Both the position numbers and the translations under genes were made by a program. This document shows, one piece after another, positions 52,601 to 61,508 of a stretch of DNA of 63,486 nucleotides. This DNA comes from CAZNYN01 sp964422205 (GTDB lineage Bacteria > Synergistota > Synergistia > Synergistales > Synergistaceae): assembly GCA_964422205.1 (NCBI GenBank), contig CAYRAI010000007.1:1-63486 (forward strand), given 5' to 3'. The notes beneath the pieces are model-generated. The model was given only the letters and a program-made list of their open reading frames with translations, was not told where the DNA came from and did not search any database. The first letter of the stretch is position 1. Every line of letters begins with the position of its first letter.

Positions 52601-53220
52601 GGGATTATAAAGCTGAGAGCTTAATGAAATTTCTGCCGTCTCACGGTACGGAAAGCTATCAGAAAGTCATGCGTACAGTGCCATTGGAACTCAGAGAAGA
52701 ATACCGTTCAAAAAAGTCCGCGGAAGAGCTGCGCTCTCTGCTACTCGGCTATGCGGCAACAGATGAAGGATTGCTGCTTTCTAAACTCGTAAGCGATTCC
52801 ACTAATGATAAAAAAATATTCAGGGAAACTCCGTTCAGAGTGCAGGACAAAGACCTTTTGCTTGTAGGCTCAGCAGATATATTCTGGGAAGACGAAAATA
52901 TAATAAATCTAAGGGATTGGAAGACAACATCGGAGTCATTTGCGCCTTCCGAGTATTATGATGCTCAGCTTTCGTTTTACGCTTATGCGATATTCAGATA
53001 CAGGCAAGAAATGTCCTTGCCCTTTAAATCAATATCCGTCGGTATAAATTATCTGCGCCCTTGTTCAAACGCAAAAAAAACAGTTCTATATAACGAGGAG
53101 CAATTGTTCTTATGCGGAGATGCAATTCATAAGGCGGCGGAAGATGCTTTATGTGGAGATTTTTATAAAAATAAGGAAAAATGTTATTGCTGTCCTTGGA
53201 AAACCGTATGTCCAAAATAG
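49618..53220 (+). CDS. addA: AddA-like UvrD/RecB helicase-nuclease
   Basis: 1200 residues, start ATG 49618 after GGAGG and overlapping addB. Helicase motif I is AGAGTGKT (36-43), and motif II appears in LVDEFQDTDGLQ. Motif VI is VAATRTRDKLLLCG. The C-terminal nuclease has LLLVGSADIFWEDENIINLRDWKTT. Unusually, it also carries C955 (WCPYAYRIAYR) and C1189-x2-C1192-x5-C1198, the spacing of the AddB/Cas4 iron-sulfur staple. So both nuclease modules may hold a cluster. Length is normal for AddA. Confidence 0.86.
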   Translation: MNKASSSENSWNDCLYGLPEQIEAVTSRASLTVISAGAGTGKTETLAQRVAWLLADDPDCSVTDILVLTFTEKASREMRDRIRQTISKWHDKYPKELAHLEKSIKSIDDASISTIHAFGMKVIRESGLLLDLDPSSAIAPAPREDIWWKDYGDALSSLSLKSIRPLLSEEWLCRAEELFSSEKIVDFVNCYGADTLSSAAKSASEQLGSKDISADALWNWPCDNLEEDIASLSWIFDDIWDIWMKDLFPLLIDDIRKDAEKKETSQKLFSLFDSYGSSAADEDAKRAFARELLCSSLSNLNKISAKVKDAISDRIGVKLKDWRDEYLKLIRKASYPSDEEKTLTQMAGRVCALGWYCWERIREKESILSMNDLIRCAKEVLEKDAEYGKRFKHILVDEFQDTDGLQDMLLKSLWHEGSNTLFLVGDLKQSIYRFRHADLKIFQSYIDMARNCDDGKYLYISLDKNFRTRESLLVQFNTIFSEIWQDGLERGTTMKYEPLYRPDGVDWMEERNKECSPHSAEAIIAVQNNDAESGKELVDDARYRLFCELAVRTAKMHEEKMNIWDKEAKALRPVRWKDFALLVPTRTSYRIIERAFEAASVPYVLCTGKEYYTRGEVTDIINLVSLASEPENPFFLAGWLSSPFSNMSADSLSSLLTEAAERKEKYKDLPLSALLKEKFPKQYEKIKELRNIGELKGASSMIRSLSKDRGYLAYFEPEQRKRVAANIAALARIAAEYESSQGMSLAGCADYLSFAVNTSVRKEEPDITDESQDSVKVLTIHTSKGLEYPVTLVAGAEAHGTKTKSIGISSRYGVVMQKIPEAFCSHEPSEEKTVSGAWFADREAEAEKSEKERLWYVAATRTRDKLLLCGTAKTAKGEKIPTLNDESFLGKVLSLKEKLQENFAVNYIDKNAKKSEMANLRAEEAEEGKVLELKTVSPAKLARLSASAYSMIAWCPYAYRIAYRQGREMEWTVKSGERGSGSEFGSLAHLILSKWDYKAESLMKFLPSHGTESYQKVMRTVPLELREEYRSKKSAEELRSLLLGYAATDEGLLLSKLVSDSTNDKKIFRETPFRVQDKDLLLVGSADIFWEDENIINLRDWKTTSESFAPSEYYDAQLSFYAYAIFRYRQEMSLPFKSISVGINYLRPCSNAKKTVLYNEEQLFLCGDAIHKAAEDALCGDFYKNKEKCYCCPWKTVCPK

Positions 53221-53318
53221 TTTTGATTAACGTCTGAAATATAATTATTTAACCACAGGAGGCATATTTCTAAAAGAAAAGGACTCAATTGTATATAATT
53301 TACCCCAATGTGTGAAAA

Positions 53319-53347
53319 TTGACGCAATTAAAATATCAGTGTAGAAT
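53319..53347 (+). promoter_or_regulatory. Promoter of the V/A-ATPase operon
   Basis: TTGACG (53319-53324), 17 bases, TAGAAT (53342-53347), about 57 bases before the first gene. Confidence 0.65.
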
Positions 53348-53403
53348 TATGAGGTATTTGCGAAAGTAATTCCGCTATGAAACTATGAGGGGAGGTGACC
53401 TTA

Positions 53404-53739
53404 TTGGCAGAGAATTTAGCTCAGGAGATACGTGAACAAGAAGCTCTGGCAAAGAACATAATCACTGAAGCAAAGTCGGCTGCGGCAAAAATGATTGCGG
53501 CTGCACAGTCTGATGCGGAGCAGTCTATTAAGAGCACAAGGCAGCAGTGCCACAGACAGTGGCGCGAATCTGTTGCCAATGCGGAGAAGGAAGCCGAAGC
53601 GAAAGCAAAGGAGATCCTACTCAAAGGGGAAGAAGAGGCTAAGTCTTTTTACAACAGTAAAAAAGCTAATGCCGAAGAAGTAGCAAATTGGCTGGTGAGA
53701 GAGGTGACGGCGACTTATGGCTCTTGCCGAAATGTGTAA
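53404..53739 (+). CDS. V/A-type ATPase subunit H-like coiled-coil protein
   Basis: 111 residues from TTG 53404 after GGGGAGGTGA. Nearly all helix, rich in Ala, Glu and Lys with a heptad pattern (QEALAKNIITEAKSAAAKMIAAAQSDAEQ), like the peripheral-stalk G/H subunit that pairs with subunit E. It overlaps the subunit I gene by 23 bases. First gene of a nine-gene ATPase operon. Confidence 0.78.
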   Translation: MAENLAQEIREQEALAKNIITEAKSAAAKMIAAAQSDAEQSIKSTRQQCHRQWRESVANAEKEAEAKAKEILLKGEEEAKSFYNSKKANAEEVANWLVREVTATYGSCRNV

Positions 53740-55732
53740 GGCGCGCATAGCTGTTCATAAATCAGTTGCGGATGAGCTTGTTGAGAAGCTGCAGGGGTTG
53801 GGGTGCTGCGAATTTATCTCGCAGACCGGATCTATTCCCGACGGGGGTGCAATACTCGCCCTGCGCTCAAAGCAGCGTCATATTGAGGAACTGCTCAGTG
53901 ACGCAAGGTTTGTCACCCGACTTCTCGAGCCTTTTGAAGTAAACAAAGAAAGCTCTTTAGGCAGAATGTTGGGAGATATTCCTCAAATAACACTTTCTGA
54001 GCTTGCATTAAAAGTTGACGAAGACAAATTCACATCTTTTGTAGCAACCCTCAGAGATACAGAAAGAAGAATGACAGAGTGCAGAGCTGACCTTTCAAGA
54101 CTCAAAGGGCTCATGGCTCAGGCAATTCTTCTCGAATCGGTAAAATACCCGCTGGAATTTTTTACAACAGGAACGAGCTCTGTAATCGGTACAATATACA
54201 GCGTACCGAAGGCATCTTCCGATGAGATGGCATCAAGACTGAAATCGGATATAGGCGACCTTGCCGAATTCCAGCAGCTTCCATCTGGAGAAAAAGAACC
54301 TACTGTCTCTTTTGCCGTCCTGTGCGCCAAAGAATCAAGCGACAAACTCCAGGAGATAGCGGCCGAACTTATGGCCGGACGAGTCGATGTACCTAAAGAT
54401 TTTACTCTCACGGCTTCGGAAGAGCGTGAGCGTCTCAGCGCAGCAATAGCTTCCGCCGAAAAGGAAGAAGCCTCTCTTTGCGCGGAAATAACATCATGCG
54501 CGGATGAAGGCCTCTACATGGCCCGCTATTACAACGACTATCTCACAATTTTGCGCGACAGAGCCGAGTCAATGGTCTCAGGCGTTCCGACTGAGGATGT
54601 TTTTATCTGGTCCTTCTGGATGCCGAAAGCTTCCGAGAGCAAAGTCAGAGAAGCTCTGCTCCCTTACGAGGCCTTGATGGAATATTCGCTGGTTGAGCCT
54701 GACGAAGGAGAGACAGTTCCCACTCTGCTCAAAAACGGTGTAGGCTCGTCATGCATGGAGCCTCTTACACTGATGTACGGCACACCGACATACGGCGGCG
54801 TGGACCCTACGGCTCTTATGGCTCCTTTCTTCTTCATGTTTATGGGAATGTGCTTCGGCGATGCCGGCTACGGCCTCGTACTCAGCGGAGTATTCGGTTA
54901 TTTCCTTGTGAGACACAAGCTCCCATCGACTACGAAGAAATTTTTTGTAATGCTCACTGTCGGAATGGTCTGCTCAGTCATCATGGGTGCTCTCACCGGC
55001 TCATGGTTTGGCGACAGTGTGGATGCTTTCCCGTTCCTAGCCTCGCTTGTACCGCTCAAAAATGCAATGCAGTTCCTAGATCCTATGAATGATCCTATGA
55101 CACTGCTCTTTATATCTCTGGGATTAGGATTTATTCAGATAATCTTCGGACTTCTCATCGCGTTTAGGAGCAACTGGAAATCAGGTGCTAAATTTGCCGC
55201 TTTTGCTGACCAGGGCGGATGGATAATATTTCTGGCAGGACTTCTGCTTGTAGGGCTCAGCCTCTCCGGTACCCTTCCCTCATGCACAGTTCTTCCGTCT
55301 CAGATAATCGCCGCATTGGGAGCTCTCATCCTTGTAGCCACTCAGGGAAGAGAAAAAACAAGCATCGCAGGCAAAATCTTCTCCGGCGTACTCAGCCTTT
55401 ACAATGTAACTGGCTACCTTGGGGACGTTCTTAGCTATAGCCGCCTCTTGGCCCTGGGACTCGGTTCCGCGGCAGTCGGCATGGTTATCAACCTGCTTGC
55501 CAAACTTGTAGTTGGTACTCCCTATATCGGTATCCTGCTTGCCATACTGATATTTATCATAGGACATACCTTCAGTATCATGGTAAACCTTCTCGGAGCT
55601 TTCATACATCCTCTGAGACTCCAGTACGTCGAGTTCTTTGGCAAATTTTACGATGCTAACGGCAAAGACTTCACACCTCTATGCAACGCTGTGCAGTATG
55701 CCAAACTGACGGAAGACCCGTCTGCGAGATAA
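53717..55732 (+). CDS. ntpI: V/A-type ATPase subunit I (stator, membrane)
   Basis: 671 residues. A long cytoplasmic N-terminal half is followed by about seven to eight membrane segments. The segments include TALMAPFFFMFMGMCFGDAGYGLVLSG and NVTGYLGDVLSYSRLLALGLGSAAVG, in which the conserved arginine that faces the rotor ring is expected. It forms the ion half-channels. GAGAGGTGA precedes ATG 53717. Confidence 0.93.
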   Translation: MALAEMCKARIAVHKSVADELVEKLQGLGCCEFISQTGSIPDGGAILALRSKQRHIEELLSDARFVTRLLEPFEVNKESSLGRMLGDIPQITLSELALKVDEDKFTSFVATLRDTERRMTECRADLSRLKGLMAQAILLESVKYPLEFFTTGTSSVIGTIYSVPKASSDEMASRLKSDIGDLAEFQQLPSGEKEPTVSFAVLCAKESSDKLQEIAAELMAGRVDVPKDFTLTASEERERLSAAIASAEKEEASLCAEITSCADEGLYMARYYNDYLTILRDRAESMVSGVPTEDVFIWSFWMPKASESKVREALLPYEALMEYSLVEPDEGETVPTLLKNGVGSSCMEPLTLMYGTPTYGGVDPTALMAPFFFMFMGMCFGDAGYGLVLSGVFGYFLVRHKLPSTTKKFFVMLTVGMVCSVIMGALTGSWFGDSVDAFPFLASLVPLKNAMQFLDPMNDPMTLLFISLGLGFIQIIFGLLIAFRSNWKSGAKFAAFADQGGWIIFLAGLLLVGLSLSGTLPSCTVLPSQIIAALGALILVATQGREKTSIAGKIFSGVLSLYNVTGYLGDVLSYSRLLALGLGSAAVGMVINLLAKLVVGTPYIGILLAILIFIIGHTFSIMVNLLGAFIHPLRLQYVEFFGKFYDANGKDFTPLCNAVQYAKLTEDPSAR

Positions 55733-55787
55733 CAGCAGCACAAATCTTAGGCAATTAAAAATTAGTATAAAATCACTGAGGAGGTAC

Positions 55788-56297
55788 ATGTTCAATATGG
55801 AAACTATGCTTGCAACAATGTCCGAACAGCTTGGTCCAATGCTCGTAATTCTTGGTGCCGCACTTGCGGTCGGATTTGCCGGATCCGGCTCTGCCTGGGG
55901 TATCGGCCTTGCTAATGAAGCCGCTGCCGGTATTATGACAGAGGATCCAAAGAAATTCGGTTACGCGCTCGTTCTTTTGGCACTTCCCGGAACACAGGGT
56001 ATCTACGGACTTCTCGTCGCGGTTCTCGCGCTTCAGAAGGCCGGACTTCTCGGTGCAGGCGGAGTAGTTCTCTCCGTATGGCAGGGACTCGGAATATGCT
56101 TTGCATGCCTTCCGATAGCAGTCTCAGGATTCTACTCAGCAATATGGCAGGGTAAATCTTCCGCAGCGTCCATTCTCATGATTTCGAAACGTCCGGAACA
56201 GATTGGTAAAGCGGTTATCCTTCCGGCCATGTGCGAAACATACGCAGTCTTTGGGCTTCTGGTCAGCATTCTGATGCTCAACGGCATCAAACTTTAA
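55788..56297 (+). CDS. ntpK: V/A-type ATPase rotor ring subunit K, sodium-type
   Basis: 169 residues, two tandem two-helix hairpins. Comparison with the Enterococcus hirae sodium ring subunit (recalled, not run) shows all side-chain ligands for sodium: L66, T69 and Q70 in LPGTQG, Q121 in WQGKSSAA, and E150 in CETYAVFG. This predicts Na+ rather than H+ translocation. Start ATG 55788 or ATG 55797. Confidence 0.92.
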   Translation: MFNMETMLATMSEQLGPMLVILGAALAVGFAGSGSAWGIGLANEAAAGIMTEDPKKFGYALVLLALPGTQGIYGLLVAVLALQKAGLLGAGGVVLSVWQGLGICFACLPIAVSGFYSAIWQGKSSAASILMISKRPEQIGKAVILPAMCETYAVFGLLVSILMLNGIKL

Positions 56298-56318
56298 TAT
56301 AGAAACGGGGAGAAGACC

Positions 56319-56906
56319 ATGTCTTTGGCCCAGATTACTGAAAAAATAATAAACGACGCCAAGACCGAGGCTGACGGAATCATCTCAAAAGCCAAGGCTC
56401 AGGCGGAACTTATTACACAGAGGGCAACAGAAGAAAACGATGCGATAAAATCGTCCTTTACAAGCAGATTCGATGTGGAGCGTCCCGAGATTTTCCGCCG
56501 CAGAGAGATTGTCGCAAATCTTGACGTAAAGAAAATGATGCTCAAGTCAAGCCGCGATCTTATAAGCGATGTCTATGCGGCAGCTCTTTCAAAGATGGCA
56601 GCTATGGGCAAAGAAGAGTGCGAAGCTCTTTACTGCTCACTTCTCACATCAGCAGTCTCATCAAAGGACGAAGAAGTTCTTGTTTCAGCAAATGAAAAGT
56701 ATCTCAGCAAGGCATGGCTTGACACATTCAATGCCAAAAAGGGAACACACCTTGTCCTGTCTGATGAAAAGCCTGATATTGCGGGCGGTTTCATTCTGAA
56801 ACGCGGCAGAATCAGCATAAACTGCTCTTGGGACATGCTTATCCAGATGGCTCAGGAAAAACAGGAATCTGACGTTGTAAAGCGTTTGTTCCCGTCTGCG
56901 AAATGA
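56319..56906 (+). CDS. ntpE: V/A-type ATPase subunit E (peripheral stalk)
   Basis: 195 residues. The first half is a long helix (SLAQITEKIINDAKTEADGIISKAKAQAELI) that pairs with the H-type coiled coil; the second half is a globular domain with ISINCSWDMLIQ near the end. Position between K and C supports the assignment. Confidence 0.88.
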   Translation: MSLAQITEKIINDAKTEADGIISKAKAQAELITQRATEENDAIKSSFTSRFDVERPEIFRRREIVANLDVKKMMLKSSRDLISDVYAAALSKMAAMGKEECEALYCSLLTSAVSSKDEEVLVSANEKYLSKAWLDTFNAKKGTHLVLSDEKPDIAGGFILKRGRISINCSWDMLIQMAQEKQESDVVKRLFPSAK

Positions 56907-56919
56907 GGGAGGTGGTCTG

Positions 56920-57936
56920 ATGTCCCATCAGGAGGCATACGGTTACGCTGTTGCACGTATACGTGCGATGGAGCATCGCCTTCTTGATGCCGGTGCTCTG
57001 CAGAGAATGTTGGATGCGGAAGACTCGGCGTCAGTACTCAAGATTCTTGGGGAGACATCTTATGCCTCAGCACTGACATCTCAGACCGGCGAGCTTAACT
57101 TTGATAAAGTGCTCGAGTCGGATCTGCATGCGATTTACGAAGAAGTTCGTACTTTCACCCCTGACAAAGAGCTCGTTGACATAATGCGGCTTCCTTATGA
57201 CTTTCACAACGTGAAGGTTCTTATGAAGAGCATGTTCAACGTCAGGAGCGGAGGGAAAAAGAGATGGGATCTTCTGACATCTCTCGGTTCATATCCGGTT
57301 GACGATATGATTTCAAACATTGAATCTGAAGACTACAGACTTTTGCCTTTCGGGCTTAATCTTCTCTACCCAAAGTGTGTATCAGTTTGGGAACAGAGCA
57401 AAGACATCCTTGAAGTCGAAAGAATGCTGGATCAGAGACTTTTTGAAGTCATGCTCGAAAAAGCATCGTCACTTGGAATCCCGGGAGTCAAAGAATGGAT
57501 TCGTACAAGAATAGACGGAGAGAACATCAGAACCTTGCTCAGGCTCAAAAGATTTGGTTTTGATGCTCCGAAAGCGATGGGCTTTCTCCATGCGGGCGGT
57601 GCTGTTGATACGTCCGTACTGGGTTCTCTCATAGCGGAACCTTTTGAAAGCTGGGCAAGAGCACTTGAATTCTCGGATTTCGGAAAAGTTCTGGCTTCGC
57701 TTGATGCTTCCTCCGGTTTTTCAGAACTTATTCTATCTCTTGAAAAAGTTTTGGAAGATTTCTATCTTGAAAAAATCGGTATAAGCAGATTCAATCCATC
57801 TGCCCCGGAAAATATTCCTACATACCTCTGGGCTAAAGAGATGGAAGTAAAAAATGTTCGCGTTCTCCTTGTCTCAAAGGCCAGCAAAGGCGACAAGGAA
57901 CAACTGAGGAGGCTGCTGCGTCATGGATATGTCTAA
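56920..57936 (+). CDS. ntpC: V/A-type ATPase subunit C (rotor-to-ring socket)
   Basis: 338 residues, all-helical subunit C/d family: YGYAVARIRAMEHRLLDAGALQRML, RLPYDFHNVKVLMK, and the LRLKRF and IPTYLWAKEMEVKNVRVLL segments. It couples the central stalk to the K ring. It overlaps subunit F by 14 bases. Confidence 0.9.
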   Translation: MSHQEAYGYAVARIRAMEHRLLDAGALQRMLDAEDSASVLKILGETSYASALTSQTGELNFDKVLESDLHAIYEEVRTFTPDKELVDIMRLPYDFHNVKVLMKSMFNVRSGGKKRWDLLTSLGSYPVDDMISNIESEDYRLLPFGLNLLYPKCVSVWEQSKDILEVERMLDQRLFEVMLEKASSLGIPGVKEWIRTRIDGENIRTLLRLKRFGFDAPKAMGFLHAGGAVDTSVLGSLIAEPFESWARALEFSDFGKVLASLDASSGFSELILSLEKVLEDFYLEKIGISRFNPSAPENIPTYLWAKEMEVKNVRVLLVSKASKGDKEQLRRLLRHGYV

Positions 57937-58264
57937 TCAAAATTCCCCGATGGCGGCGCTCGGCAGTTATGACAGCATCCTTCCGTTTAAAGCCATAGGC
58001 TTGGACGTGGTTGTTGTCACGGACGAGAACAAAGACTCAATCGGGCAGATAATGAACAAGTTTGCAAGGGGCGGATATGCCGCGCTGTTTGTTGAAGAGT
58101 CTCTCTTTTTAGAGAATCAGGAAATTGTCGATGAAGTAAATGAAGCGACAGATATGTGCATAATTCCCGTACCTAACCAGAGCGGATCAATGGGTGTCGG
58201 CCTTGCATCAATAAGACGCAATGTTGAACGCGCTGTCGGTATGGATATATTTGGAGTCAAATGA
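57923..58264 (+). CDS. ntpF: V/A-type ATPase subunit F (central stalk)
   Basis: 113 residues, CheY-like small fold: GSYDSILPFKAIGLDVVVV, then GGYAALFVEESLF and IIPVPNQSGSMGVGLASIRRNVERAVG. It binds subunit D in the rotor. ATG 57923 is inside the end of subunit C. Confidence 0.92.
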   Translation: MDMSNQNSPMAALGSYDSILPFKAIGLDVVVVTDENKDSIGQIMNKFARGGYAALFVEESLFLENQEIVDEVNEATDMCIIPVPNQSGSMGVGLASIRRNVERAVGMDIFGVK

Positions 58265-58284
58265 TGAAGATGGAGGCGATGTGA

Positions 58285-60084
58285 GTGGCTACTCCTAATG
58301 CCATAGCAGGATTCATCGCAAAAATTTCCGGTCCTCTTGTAATTGCAAAGGGTATGGCCGGAGCCTGCATGTTCGACGTTGTGCGAGTCGGTAAGGCAGG
58401 ACTTGTCGGTGAAATTATCGAACTTAAGGATGATACTGCTTCAGTTCAGGTATATGAAGAAACATCGGGACTTGCTCCTGGAGAACCGGTCGTAAGTACT
58501 GGAGAACCTTTGAGCGTTGAGCTTGCCCCGGGACTTATCGAAGAATTTTTCGACGGAATTCAGCGTCCGCTTGAGAGCATAGAGACTACAGCAAATAGTC
58601 CCTATATCCTAAGAGGAATCAGCGTCCCCGCCGTAAGCAGGTCAAAAAAATGGCAGTTTGACTCATCCGTTGAAGTCGGAGCTGAAGTAACTCCGGGAGA
58701 CTTCATCGGTTCCGTCAAAGAAACTGTCCTTGTCGACCACAAAATAATGATTCCTCACGGAGTCAGCGGAAAAATCAAGTCAATACAGTCGGGTGAATTT
58801 ACGGTTGAAGAGACAGTTGCCGTTGTTACAGACGCCAAAGGAGCGGATCACGAGATCAAACTGCTTCAGAGGTGGCCTGTCCGTAAGCCGCGCCCCGTTA
58901 TTAAACGCCTCCCGCCGGAAGTTCCTCTTACGACAGGACAGCGCGTTGTCGACACATTCTTCCCGATCGCCCGCGGCGGTACTGCATGCGTTCCCGGACC
59001 TTTCGGCTCGGGCAAGACAGTTATCCAGCACCAGCTTGCAAAGTGGGCAGATGCGGAAATAGTCGTCTACATAGGCTGCGGTGAGCGCGGCAACGAGATG
59101 ACGGACGTTCTTCTTGAGTTCCCTGAACTTGAAGACCCTCGTTCGGGACAGCCTCTTATGAAGCGTACCCTTCTCATAGCCAACACATCCAACATGCCTG
59201 TTGCCGCACGTGAAGCCTCCATATACACAGGCATCACGATTGCGGAATACTTCCGCGACATGGGCTACTCTGTGGCTCTTATGGCCGACTCCACATCACG
59301 CTGGGCGGAAGCTCTGCGCGAAATGTCTGGACGCCTTGAGGAAATGCCAGGTGAAGAAGGATATCCCGCATACCTCGGAACACGCCTCGCAACCTTCTAC
59401 GAAAGAGCCGGACGAGCAATATGCTACGGCAAAGACAGAAGAGAAGGCGCAGTATCTGTTATCGGAGCCGTTTCACCTCCGGGAGGAGACCTCTCCGAAC
59501 CTGTAACCCAGAACACACTGCGAGTGACAAAGGTCTTCTGGGGACTTGACTCACAACTTGCATATCAGCGCCACTTCCCTGCCATTAACTGGCTCTCGAG
59601 CTACTCCCTCTATGCTCCGACTCTCGGCGAATACTGGGATGGCTTCTACGACGGTGAGTGGAGCACATCAAGAACAGAGGCTATGAGCATCCTCGAAGAT
59701 GAAGACAAGCTAAAGGAAATAGTAAGACTAGTCGGTATCGATGCCCTCTCAAAAGAAGAGCGTATGGTTCTCGAAACTGCCAAGTCAATACGTGAAGACT
59801 TCCTTCACCAGAACTCCTTCCATGAAATAGACACATACGCTTCCATGGACAAACAGTTCAAAATGCTCAGAAACATACTGACATTCCACCATCTCGGAAT
59901 GCAGGTTCTGGTGCGCGGCGGAATGCTCCGCTCTGTCATAGAGCTTCCTATCCGCGAACAAATAGCGCGTATGCGTTATGTCGAAGAGTCGGAACTGCCT
60001 AAGCTCGACGAACTCGAAGTCACAATCAAATCGGAACTTGGCAAACTGAGCGCAGCCGGAGGTGAGCTTGATGAACTTGGCTAA
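58285..60084 (+). CDS. ntpA: V/A-type ATPase catalytic subunit A
   Basis: 599 residues from GTG 58285. P-loop GPFGSGKTV, catalytic and metal site GCGERGNEMTDVL, the SRWAEALREMSGRLEEMPGEEGYPAYLG loop, and the A-subunit-specific non-homologous insertion near residues 110-200. It hydrolyses or makes ATP in alternating A/B hexamers. Confidence 0.97.
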   Translation: MATPNAIAGFIAKISGPLVIAKGMAGACMFDVVRVGKAGLVGEIIELKDDTASVQVYEETSGLAPGEPVVSTGEPLSVELAPGLIEEFFDGIQRPLESIETTANSPYILRGISVPAVSRSKKWQFDSSVEVGAEVTPGDFIGSVKETVLVDHKIMIPHGVSGKIKSIQSGEFTVEETVAVVTDAKGADHEIKLLQRWPVRKPRPVIKRLPPEVPLTTGQRVVDTFFPIARGGTACVPGPFGSGKTVIQHQLAKWADAEIVVYIGCGERGNEMTDVLLEFPELEDPRSGQPLMKRTLLIANTSNMPVAAREASIYTGITIAEYFRDMGYSVALMADSTSRWAEALREMSGRLEEMPGEEGYPAYLGTRLATFYERAGRAICYGKDRREGAVSVIGAVSPPGGDLSEPVTQNTLRVTKVFWGLDSQLAYQRHFPAINWLSSYSLYAPTLGEYWDGFYDGEWSTSRTEAMSILEDEDKLKEIVRLVGIDALSKEERMVLETAKSIREDFLHQNSFHEIDTYASMDKQFKMLRNILTFHHLGMQVLVRGGMLRSVIELPIREQIARMRYVEESELPKLDELEVTIKSELGKLSAAGGELDELG

Positions 60085-61492
60085 AGAATACAGAACAATC
60101 TCCAACCTCTCCGGCCCTCTTATGATGGTAGAGAAAGTTGAAGACGTAAGCTATGACGAGCTTGCCGAAATACGTCTTTCAAACGGCGAACGCCGCCGCG
60201 GAAGAGTTCTCGAAATAGCTGAAGACAAGGCTCTCGTCCAGGTTTATGAAGGAAGTACAGGCATTGACGTAAACACGACTCAGATTCGCTTCCTCGGAGA
60301 CGTGCTTAAGCTTCCTGTCTCCAAAGACATGCTTGGACGCATATTCAACGGACGCGGAGATCCCATAGACGGAGGTTCACCAATAATTCCCGAAACATCC
60401 CTCGATGTCAACGGAAACCCGATGAACCCCTACTCACGCGACTTCCCGTCAGAATTTATACAGACAGGCATATCGACAATAGACGGAATGAACCCTCTTG
60501 TCCGTGGTCAGAAGCTCCCCATATTCTCGGGAAGCGGTATGCCGCACAACCAGATGGCGGCTCAGATAGCGCGTCAGGCTACAGTTATCAGCGGACATGC
60601 CAATTTTGCCGTCGTCTTCGCCGCAATGGGTATCACATTTGAAGAAGCCTCCTTCTTCATGGAAGACTTCAGAAAGACAGGCGCTCTTGAGCGTACAGTC
60701 ATGTTTGTCAACCTGGCCGACGACCCTGCAATCGAACGTATATCAACTCCGCGTCTTGCTCTGACATGCGCCGAGTACCTTGCATTTGAAAAAGGCATGC
60801 ACGTCCTGGTCATATTGACCGACCTTACGAACTACTGCGAAGCTCTCCGCGAAATATCCGCAGCCCGTAAGGAAGTCCCAGGCCGCCGCGGCTATCCCGG
60901 ATACCTCTACACCGACCTTGCAACAATGTATGAGCGCGCCGGAAGGCTTCGCGGCAAAGAAGGCTCAATCACGCAGCTTCCGATACTTACAATGCCCGAA
61001 GACGACAAGACGCACCCGATTCCCGACCTTACAGGATACATCACTGAAGGTCAGATAATCCTTGCACGCGGACTGCACCGTAAGGGCATATACCCGCCTG
61101 TCGATGTCATGCCCTCACTCTCACGTCTTAAGGACAAGGGAATAGGCAAAGGCAAGACACGCGAAGACCACGCCGACCTTATGAACCAGCTTTTTGCCGC
61201 ATACTCGCGCGGTAAAGAAGCCAAAGAACTTGCGGTTATCCTCGGCGAGGGCGCTCTTTCCGAAGAAGACAAGGCATTCGCGAAGTTTGCTGACCTCTTT
61301 GAGGACAAATATGTCCGTCAGGGAGAGTATGAAAACAGAACGGTAGAAAATACACTGCTTCTCGGATGGGAGCTTTTGACAATCGTCCCGACAAGGGAAC
61401 TCAAGCGCGTAAGAGACGAGTATATCGAAAAGTATCTGAAACCGCTCTTTGCAGCGCAAGAGGATCAGACTCTACCGCAAATCGACGCTTAG
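60071..61492 (+). CDS. ntpB: V/A-type ATPase regulatory subunit B
   Basis: 473 residues from ATG 60071 after GGAGGTGAGC; the GTG at 60062 is inside that context. It has KLPIFSGSGMPHNQMAAQIARQA in place of a P-loop, as in all B subunits, and VPGRRGYPGYLYTDLATMYERAG. It alternates with A in the head. It overlaps subunit A. Confidence 0.97.
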   Translation: MNLAKEYRTISNLSGPLMMVEKVEDVSYDELAEIRLSNGERRRGRVLEIAEDKALVQVYEGSTGIDVNTTQIRFLGDVLKLPVSKDMLGRIFNGRGDPIDGGSPIIPETSLDVNGNPMNPYSRDFPSEFIQTGISTIDGMNPLVRGQKLPIFSGSGMPHNQMAAQIARQATVISGHANFAVVFAAMGITFEEASFFMEDFRKTGALERTVMFVNLADDPAIERISTPRLALTCAEYLAFEKGMHVLVILTDLTNYCEALREISAARKEVPGRRGYPGYLYTDLATMYERAGRLRGKEGSITQLPILTMPEDDKTHPIPDLTGYITEGQIILARGLHRKGIYPPVDVMPSLSRLKDKGIGKGKTREDHADLMNQLFAAYSRGKEAKELAVILGEGALSEEDKAFAKFADLFEDKYVRQGEYENRTVENTLLLGWELLTIVPTRELKRVRDEYIEKYLKPLFAAQEDQTLPQIDA

Positions 61493-61508
61493 GAAGGGGT
61501 GACCTCTG

